Shown here piece after piece: positions 1 through 9,800 of a DNA stretch of 15,413 nt. The stretch lies in NCBI GenBank assembly GCA_002401565.1, contig NVTL01000030.1, forward strand, positions 17,744 through 33,156. Reading direction: 5' to 3'. Numbering within the stretch: position 1 is the stretch's first letter; each line of letters starts with the position of its first letter. The stretch is from Rhodospirillaceae bacterium (GTDB lineage: Bacteria > Pseudomonadota > Alphaproteobacteria > Rhodospirillales > Magnetovibrionaceae). The position numbers and the translations under genes are program-made. A model generated the notes under the pieces. It was not told where the DNA came from and did no database searches. It worked only from the letters and a program-made list of their open reading frames with translations.

Positions 1-1294
1 GCCGAAACAAATAGAAAAACAAAGGCACTTCATCGCCCTGAACTTTCGCCGTTCCCCGCAAACCAATGCGCGGCGGCGTGCCGTCTTTAAATTGGGCAAT
101 CAGGATATAACTGAGCACGCCCGATGACGACATTTCGGCTTCATAGCCGGCGTATTTCAAGACGGCGTCGACGGGCGTTAACGGATTGCGGTCTAAAAAC
201 AAACGCACCGGAGATCCGGATTTTAACACCACCGCGTCCGCCACGGGTAATTCGATGCGCAGTTCTGTGCCATGGGGTTGAGCAATCAACATCACCCGTT
301 CACCGGTCGATACGGGACGGCCTTCGATTTCAGAAGCATTGCGAAACACAGCCACGCCGTCACGCCCGGCATACACATCTTTGCGGGCGACTTGGTTGCT
401 GATGTTGTTGCGTTCGGCCTGGCTTAACGCAACACGCGCCAACAACAACGCAACTTCGGCATTGCGTTTTGAATCCTTGAACGCACCTTGACGGGCCGTG
501 CGTAGGGATGTGCGGGCCACCAATAATTCTTCTTCGGCAACGTCTAAGCGCCCGGCCATGCTGGTATCGTCAAAACTGAACAACAGATCGCCTTTGGACA
601 CCGGGCTGTTGGGCGTTACGTGTACGGTTTTAATCACGCCGTCCATCGGCGCCGCCACCAATTCGGGGTTATGCGCGACCACTTGAGCCGGCGACAACGC
701 GGTTTGCGATACGGGCATAAACTGAGCCGCCAATAAAACGACCACTGCAATTTTCAAGGGCAAGGCCAAAGCCAAACGTTTGCGCCCCCGTGGGCCCAAC
801 AATGAGCTCCACGCATGCCCCCAGGCATCTGCCAAATGATCCATCAAAATGCTGTCGGGTTCGCCCCACGGTTCGTCCCGCGCAATCAACAAGGCCCCAA
901 CGAGGTTTCCGTCAATCGCCTTTAGGGGACACCACATCATATGCGATGGCATCCATGTGGGCGCTTCTTCACGGTCACGATCTGTTAATGACTGAAGGTC
1001 AACGGTATGAAGGCCTGCGCCAATTTCAGCACCAGAAATGGTTTCACCAACACGCTTTAACCAGCGCACAAAAGGGGCATTTTGGTCTGGCACGGAGACG
1101 TCTGAAATCGCCTGAACACGAAATCCGCCCGTTTTAGCCACCGTAAACAAAACGGCTTGGCGGTGGGGCACCAAAACTCTGGCCCGGTTGACCATCGTAT
1201 AGCCCAATACATCTAAGTTTTCCGCGTGGCGAGCTTCTTTTTCCAACTGTAAAAGTGTGAGGAAGGCTTGCCCCTGGACCCCATCCGCGCTCAT
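1..1294 (-). CDS. GAF-like domain / HlyD-family membrane fusion protein (C-terminus off the window)
   Basis: This is an open frame from ATG at 1294 to the left edge (431 codons, no stop), so the C-terminus is missing. Residues 1-165 look like a soluble GAF-like sensor domain (my reading of the fold). Residues 173-193 are a basic patch then a hydrophobic helix (LPLKIAVVVLLAAQF). Residues 200-430 are a periplasmic adaptor: a lipoyl-type half-motif (AAPMDGVIKTVHV, 214-226; VSKGDLLFSFDD, 232-243), a short helical hairpin at about 244-305, the second half-motif near GRDGVAVF (310-317), and a beta-barrel. The start lies 2 bases after the stop of the upstream adaptor, so translation is probably coupled. 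By family knowledge such proteins bridge an inner-membrane transporter to TolC. The GAF fusion is unusual for an adaptor and suggests ligand or partner sensing in the cytoplasm. Adaptor assignment is firm; the GAF call is moderate. Confidence 0.8.
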   Translation of the reverse strand, partial: MSADGVQGQAFLTLLQLEKEARHAENLDVLGYTMVNRARVLVPHRQAVLFTVAKTGGFRVQAISDVSVPDQNAPFVRWLKRVGETISGAEIGAGLHTVDLQSLTDRDREEAPTWMPSHMMWCPLKAIDGNLVGALLIARDEPWGEPDSILMDHLADAWGHAWSSLLGPRGRKRLALALPLKIAVVVLLAAQFMPVSQTALSPAQVVAHNPELVAAPMDGVIKTVHVTPNSPVSKGDLLFSFDDTSMAGRLDVAEEELLVARTSLRTARQGAFKDSKRNAEVALLLARVALSQAERNNISNQVARKDVYAGRDGVAVFRNASEIEGRPVSTGERVMLIAQPHGTELRIELPVADAVVLKSGSPVRLFLDRNPLTPVDAVLKYAGYEAEMSSSGVLSYILIAQFKDGTPPRIGLRGTAKVQGDEVPLFFYLFR

Positions 1295-1296
1295 AA

Positions 1297-2061
1297 TTAA
1301 GGCTTGCCCGTTTGGGCTAAAGCGGGCCGAAAGCGCACAGAACCGCTCATCCCGGCGATAAGTTTTTGATTGGGCTTATCCAGTTGTCCAAAGACCGGAA
1401 TAGATTGACCAACCGCATCAACCAAGGCCCCCAGACGTGTTAAGCGACCGGACAAAGTCTCCCCGGTTTCATCGACTAAGATATCAAAAGACGTTTCCGG
1501 ACCAAGCCACGACAACCACAAAGACGGCACAACGATTTTAAGTTCTAAATTTTGGTCATCTAAAATTTGCATCAACGGGTCGCCACTCGAAACTGTCTCA
1601 TACCGATGAGCGGCAAGGGCGATAATACGCCCGCCAAAGGGAGCCCGAATATGGCACCGATCAACGGGGAATTTGGCGGCGGCAACTTCACCTGCGGCTT
1701 TATCAAATCCAGCTTCGGCAAGACCAACATCCAAAGTCCCAACGGACCCCAATGTTGATCGTTTTCGCACGCTGTCGCGGCTCATGCGGGCCGCCTTAAA
1801 AGCCGCATTGGCAATTTTTAAACGCGCCTGATACACACGGCAATCAAACCGCGCCAAGGTATCGCCCTTGGCAAACCTGTCGCCTTCGCGGTGGGGTAAT
1901 TTATCGATGCGGCCAGAAATCTCGCTAGAAAGGATGACTTCCGACAACGATTGTATAAGTGCGCGCGCTTCAAACACACCTTGTTCTTCGGCAAAGCCAT
2001 TGCGAGCCAGAGAAAAAGCTAGAGCACTTATGAGGGCAAAAATGGTAATGATGTTTTTCAT
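1297..2061 (-). CDS. Periplasmic adaptor subunit (HlyD/RND membrane fusion protein family)
   Basis: This is a complete 254-residue protein. Residues 1-24 form a Sec signal peptide (hydrophobic core IITIFALISALAF, likely cleavage after NGFA). The mature part has the adaptor order: first barrel-sandwich half at 40-75 (SEISGRIDKLPHREGDRFAKGD), a short alpha-hairpin at about 76-132, the second half with the typical RAPFGGRI (139-146) and GDPLMQILDD (160-169), then a beta-barrel ending in the usual AGMSGSVRF (236-244). It is shorter than most RND adaptors because the hairpin is short and the membrane-proximal domain is minimal. It sits 49 bases after the TolC-like gene and 2 bases before a second adaptor, so the three are probably cotranscribed. 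The adaptor should contact TolC in the periplasm. The ribosome-binding site is weak. Having two different adaptors in one operon is notable. Confidence 0.88.
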   Translation of the reverse strand: MKNIITIFALISALAFSLARNGFAEEQGVFEARALIQSLSEVILSSEISGRIDKLPHREGDRFAKGDTLARFDCRVYQARLKIANAAFKAARMSRDSVRKRSTLGSVGTLDVGLAEAGFDKAAGEVAAAKFPVDRCHIRAPFGGRIIALAAHRYETVSSGDPLMQILDDQNLELKIVVPSLWLSWLGPETSFDILVDETGETLSGRLTRLGALVDAVGQSIPVFGQLDKPNQKLIAGMSGSVRFRPALAQTGKP

Positions 2062-2110
2062 GATAGCTCAGCTAAAGACAAAAGATCAGCCGTGACCGTC
2101 ATCTAAAACC

Positions 2111-3790
2111 TCATCCGCCTTTATTGTTTTCTGCTGTTGGGTCCGGAGCAACGAACCAAGACATAAACCAGTTGGTTTCTTTGGCTTTGACATCCTCGTC
2201 AACCGTTTCAGGCGTCGTTGCTTGATCGGTTTTTTCACCGACCGTCACGAGGTCTGGCAAATTGAAGGACCCTGTGAACCATTCGTCATTCACGCCTTTT
2301 AAGGTCGAGGCCAACGTTGCAAGATCATAATCTTTGATCATATCGGGAAGCGGATCTGCGCCCAAAGACACATAAATACGGCCCACCGCGTTGCGCACTT
2401 CGGAAAAGGCTAAATCTTGACGCAATTCTGACAGCAAGGCTTGCAATTCAGCCCGAATGACCGAACGCGTTCCGCCGGTGCCGGCGCTGACATCTGATTT
2501 AATTTTGCTGAGGATTTCACTTTCAACATCGTTCATTTCATTTGCTGTTTTGAACTCACCAATCGCTTGGTTATAACCCGCAACAGACACGTGAACTTGG
2601 CTCATCACCGCCATGCTCAAAGCCATCCGACGGACTTTAACCACGTCGGTTTTGGCCTCGGATACTTTTACGTTCTGTGGTCCGGTGAAGACGTTGAACA
2701 AATTACTGGTGATGCTGCTGCCCCACGAATACCACGTTTGTTCCCAAGCGTATGAATTGGTATTGGCATTATAGCCGGTGTTGAACGACAGACCCGGAAT
2801 CATACCCATATACGCAAGTTTCACATCATTGTGCGAAATACGATCTTGATAGGTTTCTTCACGCAATTCAGGACGATGTAACAGAGCCAAGCGTTCAAGG
2901 CGGTCCACATCTAAATCAAATTCGGGCAACGTACTTGTTACGGTGCTGGCATCTAACGAAAAAGCGCTGCCGGGCTTTAAGTTCATCAAAGCAGCCAGAC
3001 GAAATTTCGACGTCGTAAGTTCCCGGCGCAGCACTTTCAATTGGCGCAAGGTGTCCAGCAATTCACGGCGATAGCGCAAGGCTGAAAGCGGAGCTTCGGC
3101 GCCCGCCATTTGAGATTTGCGAGCATTATCCAGAGCCGTTGTTACCTTCACCGACAACGGTGTAATTTTAACCAACAAACGGTCCGCAGACACAGCATTC
3201 CAATAGGCACTGCGCACGTTTTGAATAACGTTATGCAGAACTTTACGGCGGCGTTCTCTGGTGATCAATTGACGGTCGGCTTGTTGTTTTGCACGCACAT
3301 AGCTCATGCCCAAATCAAGGACGTTCCACGTCAACGTCAAATCAAAGGTTTTGACATCGCGATCCGTCGAAGACGAACTGGTCAGAGATTCCGTATTATC
3401 AGCCAAAGATACACTGTTCGAACCCGAAATATTATCGCGTCCGGTATATCCAGCCGTGGCGGTCAAAGCCGGCAACATGCTCAAATTGGCCGAGGTCAAT
3501 TGATGGCTCGCCAAGGCATTTTCCATCACTTTTAAGCGATGATCTAAGTTGTATTTGATCGCCCGCGCCATGGCTTCTTCTAAGGTGATGGGATGAGAAA
3601 CGACGTCTTGGGCCTGAAACAAGTCCACAACATCTTCGTTCATCCGTTTGGAATGATCACCTAATGTTAAAGGTTCAGGGGTCACAGAACACGCTGACAA
3701 AACCACAACAATACTCGCGAAAAGCACAGGTCGCATAATCGAGCGCATGACGTTGTCATATTTTAATTTATCTGTCATTTTCAACTTCAT
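2111..3790 (-). CDS. TolC-family outer membrane efflux lipoprotein
   Basis: This is an outer-membrane channel of the TolC/OprM type. The frame is open to an ATG at 3847, but the ATG at 3790 is preferred: it has AAAGG ten bases upstream, whereas 3847 has no such site. From 3790 the protein is 559 residues. A signal ends in a lipobox, LSAC, with the lipidated Cys at residue 33; a start at 3748 (MRSIMRP) would give a more usual short signal. Two outer-membrane-efflux repeats follow; the first opens with the typical ITLEEAMARAIKYNLD. Long amphipathic helices and alternating beta strands fit the tunnel-plus-barrel fold. The C-terminus has an acidic/Thr-rich extension after the last repeat. The gene follows the giant secreted protein by about 95 bases and precedes two adaptors, so it is probably that protein's dedicated outer-membrane exit. 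Only a weak 6-bp AT-rich hairpin (3860-3881) lies in the gap, so read-through from the substrate gene is likely. Confidence 0.92.
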   Translation of the reverse strand: MKLKMTDKLKYDNVMRSIMRPVLFASIVVVLSACSVTPEPLTLGDHSKRMNEDVVDLFQAQDVVSHPITLEEAMARAIKYNLDHRLKVMENALASHQLTSANLSMLPALTATAGYTGRDNISGSNSVSLADNTESLTSSSSTDRDVKTFDLTLTWNVLDLGMSYVRAKQQADRQLITRERRRKVLHNVIQNVRSAYWNAVSADRLLVKITPLSVKVTTALDNARKSQMAGAEAPLSALRYRRELLDTLRQLKVLRRELTTSKFRLAALMNLKPGSAFSLDASTVTSTLPEFDLDVDRLERLALLHRPELREETYQDRISHNDVKLAYMGMIPGLSFNTGYNANTNSYAWEQTWYSWGSSITSNLFNVFTGPQNVKVSEAKTDVVKVRRMALSMAVMSQVHVSVAGYNQAIGEFKTANEMNDVESEILSKIKSDVSAGTGGTRSVIRAELQALLSELRQDLAFSEVRNAVGRIYVSLGADPLPDMIKDYDLATLASTLKGVNDEWFTGSFNLPDLVTVGEKTDQATTPETVDEDVKAKETNWFMSWFVAPDPTAENNKGG

Positions 3791-3884
3791 TCCAAACGAA
3801 CCTTTATCATTAGATATGCAACCAAAGATGATCGCACTGCACTTCATACCGTATTACGAGTTAAAACAAAACATATTTAACGCA

Positions 3885-6800
3885 TTAAGCTTGAACCTGT
3901 GCGATGGCCATGGCCAAACGGCCCATTTCATGCGCTAAGGCCCCATTGTCTGCTGACAACTGATCTGAAAAACTGGCGTGACCTACAGGTTTCAAAGCGG
4001 CCTGGTTATCGGACGGATTGGCTCCGGCGTCATTTTGGCCGTTATTGCCGTTATCACCATTATCACCATTGTTCCCGTTATTGCCGTTATCACCATTGTT
4101 CCCGTTATCACCGTTCCCATTGCCAAAATCGCCTTCTTCTTCACCGTCAGAGCCATCCCCTAAAGGATTCAAAAGACCCAACGAATTGTTGTCCATGACC
4201 GAGCCGCCCGTTAGGCTGCTCATGCTATCAGAACCGGGAGGGCCACTTTGGCCCCCTGATCTGGAAGCACCACTAAATGTGGAGGTGCTGCCCGCACCAT
4301 AAAAAGCATCAACGGCACCACCTTTGCCCATCACGGCATTGGAAACAATTGACAAAACGTCAACACCGCCGGGATCAGAAACCGAATCTCCAAAGGTCAT
4401 GCCATCGGGGACTGTCGGAGTATTCCCCGGTGGGGGCGGTGCTTCGCCAACGGGTGTCGTGGTGAAAATAGGGGTAATAATAGGAGGAACGCCTGAAACG
4501 CTATTGCCACCTGTCGAAACTGGAGCTGGTGGGGGCGGTGGTGGGGGCGGTGGTGCGCCGATTTGATCAGCATTCAGATTATTCGTTGTTGGAGCAGCTG
4601 CAGCTGGCTGTGCGATGCTGACCGTAATCGCATTAGTGCCATCCACTATGTTAACGGCCGCTGCGGCCCCTGCGGCCCAATCTTCGGCGGCGGCAAGGTT
4701 ATACACGGTGGCATCTGTGGCCGATGTTCCGACCGCATTCATCAACAGATTAACGGCAGCCTTATCCGTAGCACTTAATGTTAATTTTACCGTGGTGGCG
4801 GACGTGATTTCCACATTCGCGGTATCGGTCAGGATGTACGCACCCCCCCCGGCACCTTCGCCCGTGAAGGTAAACTTGTTGGCAATAATTTCATTGCTCG
4901 CACCCGCCAATTTGGTGAACCCTGTCCCCGTCAGCACTAAAACACCCGTAGAGGTCTCATAAGCAGAAGATGTAATCGTTGGTGCCGCAACAGCCGAAAC
5001 TGTAATTGCATTGCCCGCAGCATCAACCACGTTCACGGCAGCATCCGCACCCGCAGCCCAGTCTTCGGCAGCGGCGATGTTATACGTCGTTGTCCCGGTC
5101 GAACTTAGCCCATCTTTATTGATGATCAAGCCGAGGGCGGCTCTATCTGCGGCCCCAACGGTAATGGTAAAGGTCGTGCCATTGGTGATTTCCACATTCG
5201 ACGTTGCCGCCGTCAAAGCATAAGTTTCACCGCCTTCGCCTGTGAAGGTGAACTTGGTCGCATCAATATCGTTGTTGGCCCCACTAAACGTTTTAAAGCC
5301 CGTACCCGTCACCACCAATTGTCCGGTGCCCGCGTTATAGGTCGAAGACGTAATGGCTGGAACCGCCACATTGCTGACCGTCACGCCATTGCTGGTCAGA
5401 TCAGCTACATTCACAGCCGCAGCGGCACCCGCAGCCCAATCTTCGGCGGCGGCGATGTTGTAAGTTGTTGCCCCGGTCGAAGCTGTCCCGGCTTTGTTCA
5501 AAACCTGATCCAGAGCAGCCTTATCGGCAGCCCCCAAGCTGATGGTAAAGGCGGTGCCTGACGTGATTTCCACGTTCGACGTCGCGCCGCTCAAAGCTAC
5601 CGTTGCCCCGCCTTCACCCGTAAAGGTGAATTTGGTCACATCGATGTCATTGGTCCCACCCGTTGCTTTTACAAAGTCAGAACCCGTCACCACCACGGTG
5701 CCTGTACCCGCATCGTAAGTCATCGACGTGATCGTTGGTGCCGCAACATTACTAACCGTAACGCCATTTCCGGTGGCGTCCACAACGTTCACCGCGGCAT
5801 CGGCACCCACGGCCCAATCTTCCGCAGCAGCAAGGTTATAGGTGGTCGTTGAAGTGGCTGAGGTTCCGTCTTTATTTATAATCTGGTTGAGCGAAGCCCG
5901 GTCAGCAGCCCCTAACGTAATGGTGAAAGCTGTCCCCGAAGTGACGTCTACGTTTGACGTTGCCCCCGTCAAGGCAAAAGTTGCCCCGCCTTCCCCGGTA
6001 AAGGTGAGTTTTGTCACATCAATGTCGTTCGCGGCCCCACTTTTATTTAAAAAGTTTGCCCCTGTGACAACCAATGTACCCGCCGCAGCATCGTAGGTTG
6101 AAGACGTGATGATCGGCACCGCAACGTTAGAAACCGTAACACCGTTGCCCGTTGCATCAACAACATTCACGGCCGCATCGGCACCCGCAGCCCAGTCTTC
6201 GGCAAACGCAATGTTATAAGTGGTTACCGACGTAGACGCCGTTCCATTTTTATTGATGATCAGATTAAGCGCGGCTTTATCGGTAGCGCTCAAAACCAAC
6301 GTTGCCGCCGTACCCGAAGTGATTTCCACATTCGCCGTATCGGTTAATTGATAGGTCGCCCCGCCTTCACCCGTGAAGGTTAAATTAGCCGCAATAATAT
6401 CATTGTTGGCCCCGGTAATTTTGGTAAACCCAGTACCCGTCAAAACCACGGTCCCGGTATTTGCGTCATAGGTGCTGGACGTGATGGTCGGTGTGGGGAC
6501 ATTGCTGACGGTCACACCATTCGTGGCATCAGACGTATCGCCCGCCGTAACGTTGGCATTCCAGTCGTCGGCGGCAGCAATGTTAAACGTCGTTGTCCCA
6601 GTCGAACTTGTGCCATCTTTATTCATAATTTGGTTCAACGCGGCCTTGTCGGTGGCGCTCAACGACAGGGTAAAGCTTGTCGCACTGGTGCGTTCAACAT
6701 TGGCAGTGTCGGTCAGCGTGTACGTAGCTCCACCTTCACCGGTCAGGGTGATTGTATTGGCGGTGATATCGTTGGTCACCCCGGTTTTAGCCTGAATATT

Positions 6801-9800
6801 TGTGCCCGTTACCACCAAACTGCCCGTTGCAGCATTATAAGTCGCAGACGTAATCTTGGGATTAATGCTGACCGTAATTGCTGCCGTTGCATCGGCAATG
6901 TTGGTCGCCGCATCAGCCCCGGTCAGCCAGTTATCGGCCCCCGCAAGGTTATAGGTGGTGGCCCCAGAAGACGTCGTGCCGATCTGGTCGAGCTTGGCGT
7001 CTACTCCGGTTTTGTCAGAACCTGTCAAAGTCGTGGTAAACGAGGTCGCAGACGTAATTTCAATATCCGTTGTCGTGGTTAATGTAAACGTTCCGCCTTC
7101 ACCCGTGAAGGTCAACAAGGACAGATCGATATCGTTGGCCGCACCCGCCTTCTTCAAGAAATTGGTGCCGGTCACCACCAATTCACCCGTATCAGAATCA
7201 TAAGTCGCCGAGGTGACGGTCGGTGTCGTCACATTGCTGACGGTGACGCCGTTGCCCGTCAGATCAGCTTCGTTCGCTGGCGAGCCTGCGTTCCATCCAT
7301 CGGCACCTGCCACGTTATACGTTGTCGCCCCAGAAGATGTGGTGCCGTTTTTGTTCAGCAATCCATTCACATTCAACTGATCGGTTGCCGACAAGGTGAG
7401 CGTTGCCGCAGTGGCCGAGGTAATTTCAACATTGGCCGTATCGGTCAGGGTGTACGTCCCGCCTTCGCCCGTCAAAGTTAACAGGTTCGCAACAATGTCA
7501 TTGGTCGCACCACTGATATTGACAAAATTGGTGCCCGTTATAACCAACTGTCCCGTGCTCATGTCATAAGTCGTTGATGTGATCGTTGGTGCGGCAAAGT
7601 TTGAAACGGTCACCGCCGCCGTGGTATCGGCAATATCCGTTCCCGATGGAGCCTGTGCCAGCCAGTTATCGGCAGCCGCAACATTATAAGTCGTTGCCCC
7701 ATTCGACGATGGGCCGTCTTTGTTCAACAACGCCTCGATATTATAAAGATCGGCCCCGGAAAGGGTCACCGAAAATTCAGTTCCCGAAGTGACATCCACA
7801 TCGGTGGCGCTGGTGATGGTATAAGTCGCCCCGGCTTCGCCCGTGATCGTCAACATGGAAATGTCGATATCGTTTGTGCCGCCGGATTTGGATACAAAAT
7901 TAGTACCCGTCACGGTCAAGACATTCGTGGTGTAATCATACGTAGCCGAAGTCACCGTTGGCCCGGCATAATTTGCAACGGTCACGCTTGCCGTTGCATC
8001 GGCAAGCGCATTCGCGGCTGGTGCACCTGCCATCCAGTTATCGGCTGCGGCAACATTAAAGGTGGTCGCCGCCGTCGCAGACGTGGTGCCATTTTTATTG
8101 AGTAGCCCATTCACGGCAAGTTTATCGGTCGCCGAAAGCGTCAAGGTTGCCGTTGTTGCCGAGCTGATTTCGACATTCGCCGTATCGGTTAAGGTATAGG
8201 TTGCCCCGCCTTCGCCCGTCACCGTCAAGGTGTTGGCGGTGATGTCATTTGCCGCCCCTGAATTGCCCACAAAATTAGTGCCCGTAAGCACCAAAACACC
8301 CGTACTGAAATCATACGCGGTCGAAGTAATGGCCGGGTTCGCATAGTTCGATACCGTCACGCCGGACGTGGCATCGGCGATATTCGTTGCTGTTGGAACC
8401 TGAAACGCCCAATTGTCGGCAGCCGCCAGATTAAACGTGGTTGCCGCCACAGCAGACGTGGTGCCGTCTTTATTCAAAAGGGTTTCCACGTTGACCAAAT
8501 CGGTCCCGCTTAAAGTCACCGCAAACGTCGTCGCTGATGTGATGTCCACATCAACCGCCGTGGTCAGCTGATACGTCGTGCCGCCTTCACCTGTTAACGT
8601 CAATGTCGAAAGATCAATATCGTTGCTAGCACCCGCCTTAGAAATAAAGTTGGTTCCGGTCACCGTCAAAACATTTGTGGTGTAATCATAGGTCGCCGAA
8701 GTGATCACAGGCACGGCGTAATTCGAAACCGTGATGGTGGCTGCAGCATCGGCAACATTGTTCGCGGCGGGCGAACCGGTCATCCAGTCTTCGGTGGACA
8801 CCAAAGAAAACGTGGTTGCTGCCGTCGCCGAAGTGGTTCCGTCTTTATTCAACAGGCCTTCGACAAAGGTTAAATCATCACCCGCCAGCGTCACGATATA
8901 AGATGTCGCCGAGGTGACTTCGACATCAGAGGCCGAGGTCAGCTGATACTGCGTACCGCCTTCGCCCGTGAACACCAATTTGGAAATATCGATATCATTG
9001 GTTCCGCCAGATTTCTGCACAAAGTTGGTGCCCGTCACAACCAAGGCCCCGGTGGCATAATCATACGTCGCTGACGTCACGGTGGGCACGGCGTAATTCG
9101 AAACCGTGACCCCAGCCGTAGCATCAGCAATGTTGTTGGCCGTTGTCGCACCGGGCATCCAATTGTCGGCCCCGGCTAAGTTAAAGGTGGTTCCTGATGA
9201 GGCTGTCGTGCCATCTTTATTTAAGAGCGATTCCACACCCAAAATATCGGCACCGGCCAACGTGATCGAAAAAGTCGTGCCATCGGTGACTTCGACATCG
9301 GATGCCGAGGTCAATTGATAGGTGCCTCCCCCTTCGCCCGTCAACGTCAACAACGATATATCGACATCATTGGTCGCGCCGGAATTTCGGACAAAATTCG
9401 TACCCGTCACCGTCAACACATTCGCATTATAATCGTAGGTGGCCGAGGTAATGGCCGGGTCAGTCACATTGCTGACCGTCACCGCGTTCACACCCGTATC
9501 CGATATTCCAGCACTGGACGCGATGAAACCCGCTGCACCATCGACATCATACGCAGTGGTGTTATTAGACGCCAAGCCGTTTTTATTCATAATCAGGTTA
9601 AGGGCCGCCTGGTCCGCCGTGCTTAAGGCCAGCGTGGCCGCCGTGGCCGAAGTGATTTCCACATTGGCCGTATCGGTCAGCTGATAGGTGGTCCCACCTT
9701 CACCTGTCAGCGTAATTTTATTCGCAATAACGTCGTTAGTGGCCCCGACGGTGGCGGCAAAATTTCTTCCGGTCAGAACCAGATTACCAGAAGAAGCATC

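Noticed and set aside
124..1137. Short open frames at the left edge on both strands
   Set aside because: The minus-strand frame running 1294 to 1 gives a coherent GAF-like plus adaptor protein; the shorter frames are its shadows.
4023..4127. RTX calcium-binding nonapeptides in the giant protein's tail
   Set aside because: The Gly/Asn/Asp tract has a three-residue rhythm and lacks the GGxGxDx-hydrophobic pattern.
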